A stretch of DNA of 64,000 nucleotides from NCBI RefSeq assembly GCF_000619945.1, contig NZ_JHVC01000002.1:423787-487786 (forward strand), written 5' to 3'. Position numbers and translations under genes: made by a program. Of this stretch, positions 1 through 8,481 are shown in pieces. The notes below the pieces were generated by a model. The model searched no databases. It saw only the letters and a program-made list of their open reading frames with translations, and was not told the DNA's origin. How positions within the stretch are numbered: the first letter of the stretch is position 1; each line of letters starts with the position of its first letter. The DNA comes from Clostridium lundense DSM 17049. Its GTDB lineage: Bacteria; Bacillota; Clostridia; Clostridiales; Clostridiaceae.

Positions 1-210
1 TATAATTTTTCTTTTTGTGATATCTCCTGTAGCCATTAAAGCTTTTTTAGTATGATCTTTAATTGAAGTAATATAAAAATCCTTTAGAGTACCGTGAACT
101 ATAGACTTTACAGTATATCCATCTACATCACAATTAAGATGGTCTAGTATTTTATATATAATTGTAGTTTTTCCTATGCCTTTTTCACCAGTTAAAAAAA
201 TATTATGCAA
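1..210 (-). CDS. THEP1-type nucleoside-triphosphatase, 5' part only
   Basis: The reverse strand reads an N-terminus with the P-loop GEKGIGKTT about nine residues in, which is the usual start of the THEP1/NTPase_1 (DUF265) family of small P-loop nucleotide phosphatases. The gene runs off the left edge, so only about 70 residues are visible and the Walker B region is missing. I chose a TTG start at 210 because GGTGAT lies just upstream and the protein then begins directly before the first beta strand. A TTG at 225 is the alternative. The cellular role of this family is poorly defined. It is divergent from the molybdenum genes, and no functional link can be shown from here. Confidence 0.65.
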   Translation of the reverse strand, partial: MHNIFLTGEKGIGKTTIIYKILDHLNCDVDGYTVKSIVHGTLKDFYITSIKDHTKKALMATGDITKRKII

Positions 211-297
211 AGTTTCATCACCCAAGGATATTATATCAAATTATTTACAAAAAATTTAGAAATATTATTTCATATATAATAAAATGGTTAAAACTAA

Positions 298-408
298 TTG
301 GAATTATATGAAATTACTCATCATAATGATAAAGGTTATAGTGGTGGAAGATATACTATAGGTTTTAGTGGCAATATGGATTTATGTAGTTTATTTGTAT
401 ATAATTAA
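298..408 (+). pseudogene. possible gene remnant, 36 codons
   Basis: Between the NTPase and mocA (211-455) there is no proper gene. One frame stays open from a TTG at 298 to a TAA at 406-408 and reads like globular protein, with a glycine- and aromatic-rich stretch (GYSGGRYTIGFSGN). It has no convincing ribosome site, and I cannot place it in a family. It may be the tail of a deleted gene or chance. Confidence 0.2.
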
Positions 409-455
409 AAATGTAGAAGGTTGAAAAGTGAATTAAAATATTGGAAGTGATTATT

Positions 456-1028
456 TTGATTTCAGCTATAGTAATGGCATCAGGTTTTGGAAGAAGAATG
501 AAAGCAGAAAAGCTAACAATGATTGTGCAAAACATTCCTATGGTGGAAAGGGTAGTAAAAGAAGCAGAAGGTTCAAAAGTGGAAGAAGTTATTTTAGTAT
601 ATAGAAGTTATGATGTAAAGTCTATATTTAATAGATATGATATAAAAACTGTTTATAATAGTAAAGCTCATTTAGGTCAAAGTGAATCTATAAAGTTAGG
701 AATAAAAAACTCTAATGATAATACAGAAGGGTATATGTTTTTTGTAGGGGATCAGCCTTATTTAAGCAGGGAAACTATAAATTTATTGATAGATGAATTT
801 AATAAAGATAAATGTTGTATTGTAATGCCAATCTATGGAGGACATAAAGGAAATCCTGTTATATTCCCAGTTAAATTTAAAAAAGAACTATTAATGCTTC
901 AAGGAGATATAGGTGGAAGGGATATAATAAAGAATAATATCCACAATGTAAAATTTATAACAATAGAAGATGCAAAACAGGGAAGAGATATTGATAATAT
1001 GAAAAGCTATCTAGAGCTAGAGAGGTAA
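456..1028 (+). CDS. mocA: molybdenum cofactor cytidylyltransferase-like NTP transferase
   Basis: A 190-residue MobA/MocA-like nucleotidyltransferase that would transfer CMP (or GMP) to molybdopterin to make the dinucleotide cofactor of molybdenum hydroxylases. The N-terminal nucleotide loop reads MASGFGRRM with a following lysine. The metal-binding GDQP motif is at about 98-101, followed by GNPVIFP and GDIGGRD, all typical of the family. I start it at TTG 456, giving MISAIVMASG like other family members, with GGAAGTGA upstream. A TTG at 441 is also open but has no good ribosome site. It is followed by yqeB and xdhC, the usual partners of selenium-dependent molybdenum hydroxylases. CMP rather than GMP specificity is inferred from this context. 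Confidence 0.85.
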   Translation: MISAIVMASGFGRRMKAEKLTMIVQNIPMVERVVKEAEGSKVEEVILVYRSYDVKSIFNRYDIKTVYNSKAHLGQSESIKLGIKNSNDNTEGYMFFVGDQPYLSRETINLLIDEFNKDKCCIVMPIYGGHKGNPVIFPVKFKKELLMLQGDIGGRDIIKNNIHNVKFITIEDAKQGRDIDNMKSYLELER

Positions 1029-1086
1029 TTTAAAATTAAGAATGGAAAATTTAATAATTAGGAATTAGAAAGTTACAAGTTATACG
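1029..1086. repeat. dispersed AT-rich intergenic repeat
   Basis: A noncoding stretch built from variants of AATTAAGAAT and AATTAGGAATTAG. Similar words occur in reverse orientation at 6541-6625. Such decayed repeats are common in clostridial intergenic DNA. No function is claimed. Confidence 0.35.
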
Positions 1087-1116
1087 TTATATGTGAGAGA
1101 TAAGGAAGATGGTAAA

Positions 1117-1935
1117 ATGTTTGAAGATTTAGTGGTAGTAAGAAGCGGAGGAGATTTAGGTACAGCTATAGCACATAAGTTGTTTAACAGTGGATTTAAA
1201 GTAGCTATAACAGAAATAGAAAAACCTTTAGTAGTAAGAAGAACTGTATCCTTTGCCCAGGCAATATTTCAAGGATCTATTACAGTAGAAAACATTAAAG
1301 GACTAAAAGTTTCGAATTATAAGGATATAGAAAATACATTAAAAGAAGGGTGCATACCTGTAATAATAGATCCTTATTTAAATATACTTAAGGAATGTAA
1401 TATAGATATTTTAATTGATGCTACTTTAAGAAAGAAAAATGTGGATATGAATGTTAATATGGCTCCATTTACCATTGGTGTAGGACCAGGATTTTATGCT
1501 TCAAAGGATGTACATATAGTTATAGAAACAAAAAGAGGACATAATCTTGGAAGAATAATATATGAAGGCGAAGCTGAAAAAAATACTGGAATTCCGGGAG
1601 CAATTATGTCATATACTATTGAAAGAGTACTTAGGTCACCTGCATTTGGAATAGTAAAAAGTAAACTAAATATAGGGGACTATGTTAAAAAAGGTGATGT
1701 AATAGGAAGCGTAGCAGGGATTGATTTTAAGGCTGAAATAGATGGTGTACTGAGGGGACTTATAATGAATGGAGTTTATGTCCAAAAAGGATTAAAGATT
1801 GGAGACATAGACCCTAGAGAAAATAGAGAATATTGTTACAGTATATCTGATAAAGGAAGGGCCATTGCTGGAGGTGTTTTAGAAGCTATACTTTGGCGTA
1901 AGAGTTTTTTAAGGAGGAGTAATGTATGGAGCTAG
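1117..1935 (+). CDS. yqeB: selenium-dependent molybdenum hydroxylase system protein, YqeB/EF2563 family
   Basis: A 272-residue protein of the YqeB (EF2563) family, which tracks with selenium-dependent molybdenum hydroxylases and is thought to help mature them; the chemistry is not established. The N-terminus carries a Rossmann-like loop, RSGGDLGTAIAHKL, and the middle has VGPGFYASKDVHIVIETKRGH, a family hallmark. I place the start at ATG 1117, behind an AAGGAAG site, rather than at the upstream in-frame GTG 1093. It overlaps xdhC by ten bases, so the two are translationally coupled. With mocA and xdhC it forms a maturation cassette. No hydroxylase structural gene lies in this window. Confidence 0.82.
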   Translation: MFEDLVVVRSGGDLGTAIAHKLFNSGFKVAITEIEKPLVVRRTVSFAQAIFQGSITVENIKGLKVSNYKDIENTLKEGCIPVIIDPYLNILKECNIDILIDATLRKKNVDMNVNMAPFTIGVGPGFYASKDVHIVIETKRGHNLGRIIYEGEAEKNTGIPGAIMSYTIERVLRSPAFGIVKSKLNIGDYVKKGDVIGSVAGIDFKAEIDGVLRGLIMNGVYVQKGLKIGDIDPRENREYCYSISDKGRAIAGGVLEAILWRKSFLRRSNVWS

Positions 1936-2729
1936 ATGTAATGGAAAGAGTTTTAAAAGAGATGCAAGAAAACAGAACAGTAGCTTTAGCGACAATAACA
2001 GAAGTAGAGGGAGCATCTCCAGGGAAAATAGGAACAATGATGGGTGTTTTTGAAAACGGACAAACTATAGGTACTGTAGGTGGAGGAAATCTAGAGTACG
2101 TAGTAATAAATGAAGCATTACAATGTATAAAAAATGCTGTAAGTAAAGAGTATGAATATAGACTTGAAAACGATGAAGGTTCACTACATATGGAATGTGG
2201 AGGCAAGGTAAAGGTATTTATTAAAACTTTTATGGCCTGTAATAAGCTTTTAATTGTTGGAGCAGGGCATGTTGGACAAAGTATTTATAAATTAGGAGAA
2301 CTTTTAGATTTTCACATTACAGTTTTTGATGACAGAAAAGAATTTGCAAGCGAAGATAATTTTCCAAAGGCTAATGAAATAATAGTTGGGGATATAAAAG
2401 AAAGTCTTTTAAAATACCCAATAGATGATAATACATATATAATAATTGTAACAAGAGGTCATAATTTTGATGAAGAAGCTCTAGAAGCTATAATTCATTC
2501 TAAAGCAAAATACATAGGGATGATAGGAAGTAAAAATAAAGTTAAAACTATAATGAATAATTTGAAAAATAAGGGAATTGCCGAAGAGGTTTTAAATAGA
2601 GTATACGCACCTGTTGGAATAAAACTAGGTGGAGACACCCCTATAGAAGTAGCTTTTAGCATAATGAGTGAAATACTTTTAATTAAAAATGGTGGAAGAC
2701 TTACACACATGAAACAAACTTTAGATTAG
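1926..2729 (+). CDS. xdhC: XdhC/CoxI-family molybdenum hydroxylase maturation factor
   Basis: A 267-residue two-domain XdhC protein. The N-terminal XdhC_CoxI domain has ATITEVEGASPGKIGTMM and the conserved GGGNLE. The C-terminal domain is a Rossmann fold with LLIVGAGHVGQSI at about 109-121 and later GMIGSKNK and APVGIKLGG. XdhC proteins bind molybdenum cofactor and hand it, usually sulfurated, to apo-hydroxylases in the cytoplasm. The start at 1926 is set by AAGGAGG at 1911-1917 and lies inside the end of yqeB. The ABC transporter genes follow 50 bp later with no terminator visible between them. Confidence 0.88.
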   Translation: MELDVMERVLKEMQENRTVALATITEVEGASPGKIGTMMGVFENGQTIGTVGGGNLEYVVINEALQCIKNAVSKEYEYRLENDEGSLHMECGGKVKVFIKTFMACNKLLIVGAGHVGQSIYKLGELLDFHITVFDDRKEFASEDNFPKANEIIVGDIKESLLKYPIDDNTYIIIVTRGHNFDEEALEAIIHSKAKYIGMIGSKNKVKTIMNNLKNKGIAEEVLNRVYAPVGIKLGGDTPIEVAFSIMSEILLIKNGGRLTHMKQTLD

Positions 2730-2781
2730 GCTAAAGGCTGATTAAGTCAACAATTATGAACTGAAAAGAGGTGAGATGCTT

Positions 2782-3855
2782 ATGGAGAAGGATTTGCCAT
2801 TGGAATCAGTGGTTAAAAAAGCTAGCAATAAAAGACGTGGAGTTTCTAAGGAAAGTAAAGTAAATATCATTTTATTTATTTTACTAGTGATATTAATATT
2901 TATATCTTTAATTATTGGAAAGTATTACATATCGCCCAAAGTAGTATTAAGTAGTATTGGAAGTAAAATAGTTGGTCAAAGGTTAAATGTTAGTGAGGAA
3001 ATTTATACTGTTATATTTAATATAAGGTTTCCTAGAGTTTTAGGAGCACTTCTTATAGGAGCAGCCCTTTCTACAGCAGGAGCGGCATATCAAGGTATGT
3101 TTAAAAATCCTATGGTATCTCCAGATATTTTAGGAGCATCTTCGGGAGCAGCATTTGGAGCGGCACTTGGTATATTATGCTCATTTAGTATAATTGGAAT
3201 CCAAATAGTATCTTTCCTATTTGGAATATTAGCAGTATCTGTAACTTGTTTCATAAGCAATAAAGTTAGTAAAAATGCTGATACAACCTTGGTACTTATT
3301 CTCTCTGGAATGCTTATATCTACTCTTTTTTCTGCTTTTGTATCTTTAATAAAATATGTGGCAGATCCATATAGCAAGCTTCCGGATATAACTTTTTGGC
3401 TTATGGGAAGCCTATCTTCAATAAATAATAAGGATATATACATTATAACTGTTCCAATAATTGTGGGAATAGGGGTAATAATGTTAGTAAGATGGAAGCT
3501 TAATATAATGGCTTTTGGAGAAGAAGAAGCTATGGCTATGGGAGTAGAAACTAAAAAATTAAGAGGAATTGTAGTAGCATCATCCACTCTTATAATAGCG
3601 TCTTCAGTATCTGTAGCAGGTCTTATAGGGTGGGTAGGACTTATCATACCTCATTTTTCAAGAATACTTGTAGGACCAAATTATAAATATCTTATTCCTA
3701 CATCAATACTTACAGGAAGCAGTTTTCTTATCTTAGTGGATAATTTAGCAAGAAATTTAGCCTCAACAGAAATACCTATAGGAATACTTACATCTATAAT
3801 AGGAGCACCATTTTTTCTATATTTAATGATGAATATAAAGAGAGGATGGGTATGA
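2782..3855 (+). CDS. FecCD/BtuC-family ABC permease, metal-chelate or oxyanion uptake
   Basis: A 357-residue integral membrane permease of the FecCD/BtuC family with about ten hydrophobic helices. Hallmarks are RFPRVLGALLIGAALSTAG, the GMFKNPMVSPDILGASSGA segment that contacts the ATPase, and GLIGWVGLIIPHFSRILVG near the C-terminus. GAGGTGAG at 2768-2774 fits ATG 2782 better than ATG 2776. The stop overlaps the next start as ATGA. Annotation pipelines would call this iron transport. Because it directly follows mocA-yqeB-xdhC, a MolB-like molybdate/tungstate role is equally plausible, but the sequence alone does not decide it. Confidence 0.85.
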   Translation: MEKDLPLESVVKKASNKRRGVSKESKVNIILFILLVILIFISLIIGKYYISPKVVLSSIGSKIVGQRLNVSEEIYTVIFNIRFPRVLGALLIGAALSTAGAAYQGMFKNPMVSPDILGASSGAAFGAALGILCSFSIIGIQIVSFLFGILAVSVTCFISNKVSKNADTTLVLILSGMLISTLFSAFVSLIKYVADPYSKLPDITFWLMGSLSSINNKDIYIITVPIIVGIGVIMLVRWKLNIMAFGEEEAMAMGVETKKLRGIVVASSTLIIASSVSVAGLIGWVGLIIPHFSRILVGPNYKYLIPTSILTGSSFLILVDNLARNLASTEIPIGILTSIIGAPFFLYLMMNIKRGWV

Positions 3856-4619
3856 TGCTTCAATTAAAAAATGTATGTAATGGATATAAAAATGAAAAAG
3901 TAGTAAAGAATATAAATTTAACTGTAAAGCAGGGAGAAGCGGTTTGTATTTTAGGACCAAATGGCGTAGGGAAAACTACTCTTTTTAAAACTATATTAGG
4001 ATTTATAAAACCTAAAAGTGGAGAAATACTTTTAGAGGGAAAAAACATTTTCAGTATGGATAGAAGAGAGATAGCTAAAATTATAGGATATGTTCCACAG
4101 GGGCATATTCCACCATTTCCATACAGAGTGAAAGAAGTAGTGATTATGGGTAGATGCCCGTATATAGGAAGTTTTGGCTCTCCAAGTCTGGAGGATGAAA
4201 ACTTTGTGGATAATCTTCTCAATAAGTTAAAGATATATGATTTAAGAGACAAATATTATACTGAAATAAGTGGAGGAGAAAGGCAGCTTGTTTTAATAGC
4301 TAGAGCTTTGGCTCAAGAACCTAAGTTGCTTATAATGGACGAGCCTACTTCAAACTTGGATTTTGGTAATCAGATAAGAGTATTAGAACATATAAGAAAT
4401 CTTGTAACTTATTCAAATATAGGATTAGTTATGACAACCCATCATCCTAATCATGTATTTTTGTGTGGTACAGAGGTAGTTCTTATGAAGAATGGAGAAG
4501 TATTCAAAAGTGGAGATCCATTAAAAATTATGACAAAAGAAAATTTAAAAGAAATCTATGGTGTAAGTACATGTTTTATTGATGAAGAAAATATAAAGGC
4601 TTTTGTGCCTATAATATAA
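3852..4619 (+). CDS. ABC transporter ATPase, FepC/BtuD/MolC type
   Basis: A 255-residue cytoplasmic ATPase that would power the preceding permease. It has Walker A GPNGVGKTT, the Q-loop VPQGH, signature SGGERQL, Walker B LLIMDEPTS and an H-loop TTHHP, all intact. ATG 3852 overlaps the permease stop and sits behind AGAGAGG. ATG 3846 and 3855 are in-frame alternatives. It forms one operon with the permease and the binding lipoprotein. Confidence 0.9.
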   Translation: MMLQLKNVCNGYKNEKVVKNINLTVKQGEAVCILGPNGVGKTTLFKTILGFIKPKSGEILLEGKNIFSMDRREIAKIIGYVPQGHIPPFPYRVKEVVIMGRCPYIGSFGSPSLEDENFVDNLLNKLKIYDLRDKYYTEISGGERQLVLIARALAQEPKLLIMDEPTSNLDFGNQIRVLEHIRNLVTYSNIGLVMTTHHPNHVFLCGTEVVLMKNGEVFKSGDPLKIMTKENLKEIYGVSTCFIDEENIKAFVPII

Positions 4620-4634
4620 AGGAGGATTTTGTAG

Positions 4635-5747
4635 ATGAAGAAAAAAATATTTTCATTTATTTTATCAATGGTATTTATAATTACTCTTTTTACAGGATGC
4701 GGTAGTAAACAGAGTGAAGTGGCTAGCAAAAATTCAAAAGGAGATAAAGTTCAATCAGCTGTTATAAAAGATATGGCAGGAAGAGAAGTAAAATTGCCAG
4801 AAAAGATTGAAAGAATATATGGTACTAATCCAGCTGGAACAACTATGATTTATACATTAGCGCCTGACAAATTAGTAGGATGGAATGTTAAGCTTACAGA
4901 AGAAGAAAAAAGCTACCTTCCTGAAAAATATAGAAATCTTCCTGAATTAGGAGGATGGTATGGAAAAAATACTACAGGAAATCCTGAAGTTATATTAAAA
5001 GCTAAACCTGATATTATAATTCATGTGGCATCAATTAATGATAAGGAAAAGTCAACAGCAGATAGAATACAAAAGCAGTTAAATATTCCTGTTGTAGTTG
5101 CAGATACAAGTTTATTAAATTCAGATAAAACTTATGAATTTTTGGGAAAAATATTTAAGGAAGAAGAAAAAGCTAAGAAGTTAGGAGATTATTGTAGAAA
5201 AACAATAGATGAAGTTAGAAATGAAGTAAGCAAAATACCTGAAGACAAAAGGATAAGAGTATACTATGCAGAAGGATTAAATGCTTTAGAAACAGAGCCA
5301 AAGGGTTCTGTAAGAAATGAAGTTTTAGAGATGGCTGGAGGAGAAAATGTAATAAAGTCAAGTTCAAACAAGAGCAGTTATGGACACACTAAAATATCAT
5401 TAGAACAGCTTATAAAACTAAACCCACAGGTGATAATAACAAGAGCTACTATAGAAAATGGTAAGATTCAAAGTTCTTATGATAATATAGTGAAAAATAA
5501 AGATTGGCAGACTATAAGTGCAGTTAAAGATAAAAAGGTATATCAGATACCACAACTTCCTTATAACTGGTTTGATAGACCAACAACTATAAACAGAATA
5601 ATAGGAATTAAGTGGATTAATGGACTTTTATATGGCGGAAACAATAAAGAGAACATAAAAAATGAAGCAAAAGAATTTTATAAAGAATTTTATCATTATG
5701 AACCTACAGATAAGCAGCTTCAAGAGATTTTATACAGAGCACAGTAG
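4635..5747 (+). CDS. substrate-binding lipoprotein of a metal-chelate/molybdate-type ABC transporter
   Basis: A 370-residue TroA-like periplasmic-binding-fold protein, anchored outside the membrane: the signal peptide ends in the lipobox FTGC. After a short linker the mature part begins with KDMAGREVKLPEKIERI, typical of iron-complex, cobalamin and MolA binding proteins. A lobe-spanning helix is expected around 160-190, and PEVILKAKPDIIIH is the conserved core strand. It follows the ATPase by 15 bp behind a GGAGG site and closes the operon before a terminator. The ligand is not certain: ferric chelate, corrinoid or molybdate/tungstate, with the last favoured by context. Confidence 0.82.
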   Translation: MKKKIFSFILSMVFIITLFTGCGSKQSEVASKNSKGDKVQSAVIKDMAGREVKLPEKIERIYGTNPAGTTMIYTLAPDKLVGWNVKLTEEEKSYLPEKYRNLPELGGWYGKNTTGNPEVILKAKPDIIIHVASINDKEKSTADRIQKQLNIPVVVADTSLLNSDKTYEFLGKIFKEEEKAKKLGDYCRKTIDEVRNEVSKIPEDKRIRVYYAEGLNALETEPKGSVRNEVLEMAGGENVIKSSSNKSSYGHTKISLEQLIKLNPQVIITRATIENGKIQSSYDNIVKNKDWQTISAVKDKKVYQIPQLPYNWFDRPTTINRIIGIKWINGLLYGGNNKENIKNEAKEFYKEFYHYEPTDKQLQEILYRAQ

Positions 5748-5864
5748 GTAGGAGGACAAAGTAAAGAGTATAGCGTTATAAATTTGTAAAGAATAAAGTG
5801 TTAAGTGTAAATTTACTATACAATAATAAAATAAGTTGTTTTTAACAGGTTTAAAATAGTTGAG

Positions 5865-5893
5865 GCCTTGCGTAATGCAAGGCTTTGTTTTTT
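5865..5893 (+). terminator. rho-independent terminator
   Basis: A perfect 7-bp stem, GCCTTGC/GCAAGGC with loop GTAAT, is followed by a T-rich run. It ends the molybdenum/ABC operon. Confidence 0.88.
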
Positions 5894-5896
5894 AGG

Positions 5897-5957
5897 TGAC
5901 AGTTGAGAATGACTTTTTCACTATCTGTACTCTGTAATCTGTGATTTGTACTCTGAG
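5897..5957. repeat. CTGTACTCTG-type intergenic repeat
   Basis: The tract begins GACAGTTGAG and ends in iterations of CTGTACTCTGTAATCTGT. The same words return at 45294-45328 and, inverted, at 45081-45122, so this is one copy or half-copy of a dispersed element. Confidence 0.45.
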
Positions 5958-6002
5958 AAAATAGTGTTCCATTAATTAACTGTCAGTTTGGCAAAAAATA
6001 TA

Positions 6003-6011
6003 TGTTATAAT
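6003..6011 (+). promoter_or_regulatory. extended -10 promoter element
   Basis: TGTTATAAT matches the TGn-TATAAT extended -10 and lies 42 bp before the start of the next gene. No good -35 is seen at normal spacing. Confidence 0.4.
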
Positions 6012-6052
6012 TATTAAAAGGAAAGTTTAACGCAGCAAGGGAGGATAAATAA

Positions 6053-6493
6053 ATGAAAGAGTCAAATAAAAAAGTAGTTATTGGAGTAGTAGCAGCAGTT
6101 GTTATAGTAGCAGGTGGAATGATATATTCACATAATAAGCCATCTAAAAGTATTAATGGAAATAATGTTGAAATTAATAATAATCAAGGAAATAAGCCAG
6201 CATCGGATTCTACAAGTGAAAATAGTAAGGAAGACCCAAAAAATAAGATTGTTAAGAATGATGATCTAACTAAAAAAATTACAAGTGAAAATATAGTTAT
6301 AGATGGTCAGGTGTATGTACAAGGTGAATATGCAATGGGAACTATGATCATTAAGGATAATGTAAGTCAGGATAAAATAACAAAAGTTGCTCAAGAATAT
6401 GCCAATAAGCTAAAGAGCCAGTATAAAGATAAAAAAGTAAATGTGCAAGCGGTTCAAAATGGAAAAAACGTAGCCAATATAACAGTTAAATAG
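6053..6493 (+). CDS. membrane-anchored hypothetical protein
   Basis: A 146-residue protein of unknown function. One membrane segment spans about residues 8-26 (VVIGVVAAVVIVAGGMIYS), then comes an asparagine/serine/lysine-rich linker of about 45 residues and a compact C-terminal domain rich in valine and lysine. The topology suggests a cytoplasmic N-terminus with an exported domain. The start follows GGGAGGA at 6039-6045. It is a single-gene transcript between its own promoter element and a strong terminator. I do not recognise a family. Confidence 0.75.
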   Translation: MKESNKKVVIGVVAAVVIVAGGMIYSHNKPSKSINGNNVEINNNQGNKPASDSTSENSKEDPKNKIVKNDDLTKKITSENIVIDGQVYVQGEYAMGTMIIKDNVSQDKITKVAQEYANKLKSQYKDKKVNVQAVQNGKNVANITVK

Positions 6494-6510
6494 TGAATAA
6501 AAACATTTAT

Positions 6511-6540
6511 AAGGGATTTTTGTATATACAAAAATCCCTT
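6511..6540 (+). terminator. rho-independent terminator
   Basis: A perfect 12-bp inverted repeat (AAGGGATTTTTG and its complement) around a TATATA loop, 18 bp after the stop codon of the hypothetical gene. Confidence 0.85.
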
Positions 6541-6625
6541 ATTTCTCTCATTTTCAATTCTTAATTTTTCTAGTGGTAGTCAAAGAGAGGAATTCCTAAC
6601 TGGTAGTTCTTAATTTCTAATTTAA
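6541..6625. repeat. dispersed AT-rich intergenic repeat, inverted copy
   Basis: Contains CAATTCTTAATTTTT and TTCTTAATTTCTAATTTAAT, the reverse complements of words at 1029-1086. Noncoding and degenerate. Confidence 0.3.
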
Positions 6626-6670
6626 TTATTTATTATTAATTTAAAATATGTAGCCGACATAAGTTTAATA

Positions 6671-6679
6671 TGATATAAT
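6671..6679 (+). promoter_or_regulatory. extended -10 promoter element of the ABC-F gene
   Basis: TGATATAAT is an extended -10 element. It leaves a leader of about 85 bases before the gene at 6769. I see no credible attenuator peptide in that leader. Confidence 0.4.
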
Positions 6680-6768
6680 GTTGAATGTTTACGCGTTGAA
6701 TTTTTGCAATTAAATTTGTAGCATAATTTTAGATAAATATAAAAAATATATGGAGGAATGAAAAGGGT

Positions 6769-8352
6769 ATGATAAGTACTAATAATGTAAGTTTAAGATA
6801 TGGAGCAAGAGCATTATTTGAAGATGTTAATGTAAAATTTACACCAGGTAATTGCTATGGTCTTATAGGAGCTAATGGGGCAGGAAAATCTACATTCTTA
6901 AAGATACTTTCTGGAGAAATAGAGCCGAATACAGGTGAAGTTAGTATAACTCCAGGAGAAAGAATGGCAGTTTTAAAGCAGGACCATTTCCAATTTGATG
7001 AGCATGAAGTTTTAGAAACAGTAATAATGGGACACGAAAGACTTTATCAGATAATGAAGGAAAAAGATGCTATATATGCAAAAGCAGACTTTACAGATGA
7101 GGACGGAATTAAGGCATCAGAATTAGAAGGAGAATTTGCAGAGCTTAATGGTTGGGAAGCAGAATCAGAGGCAGCATCTCTTTTAACAGGACTTGGTATA
7201 GGAGTAGAATTACATGATAAAATAATGAAGGATTTAGATGGTGGACAAAAGGTGAGAGTACTTTTAGCTCAAGCTCTTTTTGGAAAACCAGACGTTCTAT
7301 TACTAGACGAGCCTACTAACCATTTAGATATTAAATCAATTGCTTGGTTAGAAGAGTTTTTAATAAATTTTGAAAATACAGTAATAGTAATATCCCATGA
7401 TAGACACTTTTTAAATAAGGTATGTACTCATATAGCAGATCTAGATTTTGGAAAAATACAGTTATATGTAGGTAACTATGACTTCTGGTATGAATCAAGT
7501 CAGTTGGCATTACAGATGGCTAAAGACCAGAACAAGAAAAAAGAAGAAAAAATTAAACAGCTTCAGGAATTCGTTGCTAGATTTAGTGCAAATGCATCTA
7601 AATCAAAGCAGGCTACTTCTCGTAAGAAAATGTTAGATAAAATAAATCTTGATGATATAAGACCTTCTTCAAGAAGATATCCATTTGTAGGTTTTAAGCC
7701 AGATAGAGAAGCAGGAAATGATTTGCTTTTTGTTGAAGGAATTACAAAGACTATAGATGGTGAAAAAGTTTTAAATAATGTTAGTTTTATTGTGAATAAA
7801 GGGGATAAAATTGCATTCGTTGGGGATAACAGTATAGCAAAAACTGCTCTTTTCCAAATACTTATGGGAGAAATGGAAGCAGATAGTGGAGAATTTAGAT
7901 GGGGAATAACAACTTCTCAATCTTATTTCCCTAATGATAACAGCAAATATTTTGATGGAGTAGAATTGAACTTAGTGGATTGGTTACGTCAATTCTCAGA
8001 AGAAAAAAGCGAAACCTTTATAAGAGGTTTTTTAGGAAGAATGCTATTCTCAGGAGAAGAAGCTTTAAAGAGTGCCAGTGTATTATCTGGAGGAGAAAAG
8101 GTAAGATGCATGTTATCAAGAATGATGCTTAGTGGAGCTAATGTAATTATATTAGATGAACCAACAAACCATCTTGACCTAGAATCAATTACAGCAGTAA
8201 ACAATGGACTTATTAATTTCCCAGGAACAATATTATTTTCTTCTCATGACCATCAGTTTGTGCAAACTGTTGCTAACAGAATTATAGAGATAACTCCAGA
8301 TGGAATTATAGATAAACAGATGACTTATGATGAATACTTAGAATCAAAATAG
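6769..8352 (+). CDS. ABC-F family ATPase, YbiT/YkpA-like
   Basis: A 527-residue soluble protein with two ABC domains and no membrane segments, as in the ABC-F family of ribosome-associated ATPases. Domain 1 has Walker A GANGAGKST, signature LDGGQ and Walker B LLLDEPTNHLD. A charged linker at about 240-310 follows, containing KKKEEKIKQLQEFVARFSAN. Domain 2 has signature LSGGEK and Walker B IILDEPTNHLD, but its P-loop reads GDNSIAKT, with alanine for the usual glycine before the lysine. ABC-F proteins act at the ribosome in translation quality control or antibiotic protection. The length and linker suggest a housekeeping YbiT-like member more than a resistance protein. Confidence 0.88.
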   Translation: MISTNNVSLRYGARALFEDVNVKFTPGNCYGLIGANGAGKSTFLKILSGEIEPNTGEVSITPGERMAVLKQDHFQFDEHEVLETVIMGHERLYQIMKEKDAIYAKADFTDEDGIKASELEGEFAELNGWEAESEAASLLTGLGIGVELHDKIMKDLDGGQKVRVLLAQALFGKPDVLLLDEPTNHLDIKSIAWLEEFLINFENTVIVISHDRHFLNKVCTHIADLDFGKIQLYVGNYDFWYESSQLALQMAKDQNKKKEEKIKQLQEFVARFSANASKSKQATSRKKMLDKINLDDIRPSSRRYPFVGFKPDREAGNDLLFVEGITKTIDGEKVLNNVSFIVNKGDKIAFVGDNSIAKTALFQILMGEMEADSGEFRWGITTSQSYFPNDNSKYFDGVELNLVDWLRQFSEEKSETFIRGFLGRMLFSGEEALKSASVLSGGEKVRCMLSRMMLSGANVIILDEPTNHLDLESITAVNNGLINFPGTILFSSHDHQFVQTVANRIIEITPDGIIDKQMTYDEYLESK

Positions 8353-8395
8353 TATAAACAAAATAAATGTAAATAGAATAGTATATTAGAATTTT

Positions 8396-8464
8396 TATCC
8401 CATGGCTATATTTATAAAATTTTTATTATGTTAAATATAAATTTTATAAATATGTCATGGGATA
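8396..8464. terminator. long imperfect palindrome between convergent genes
   Basis: Arms of about 26 bp (8396-8422 and 8439-8464), beginning TATCCCATG and ending CATGGGATA, pair with only two or three differences around a 16-nt loop. It sits between the convergent ABC-F and HxlR genes and is probably a bidirectional terminator, although no long T-run follows the stem. Confidence 0.55.
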
Positions 8465-8481
8465 ATTTAATTAAATAATAG

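Larger units (their letters stand above)
5748..6052. other. intergenic stretch: terminator, repeat, promoter
   Basis: No gene is seen in these 305 bases. They hold the operon terminator (5865-5893), an intergenic repeat (5897-5957) and an extended -10 element before the next gene. Confidence 0.7.

Noticed and set aside
3090..3647. Long antisense frames across the permease, CWB2 and other genes
   Set aside because: They are shadows of strongly supported genes on the other strand. They have no ribosome sites and implausible composition.
6678..6713. An 11-codon frame upstream of the ABC-F gene as an antibiotic-sensing leader peptide
   Set aside because: Its ATG overlaps the -10 element, so it would not be in the transcript. 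It has no ribosome site.
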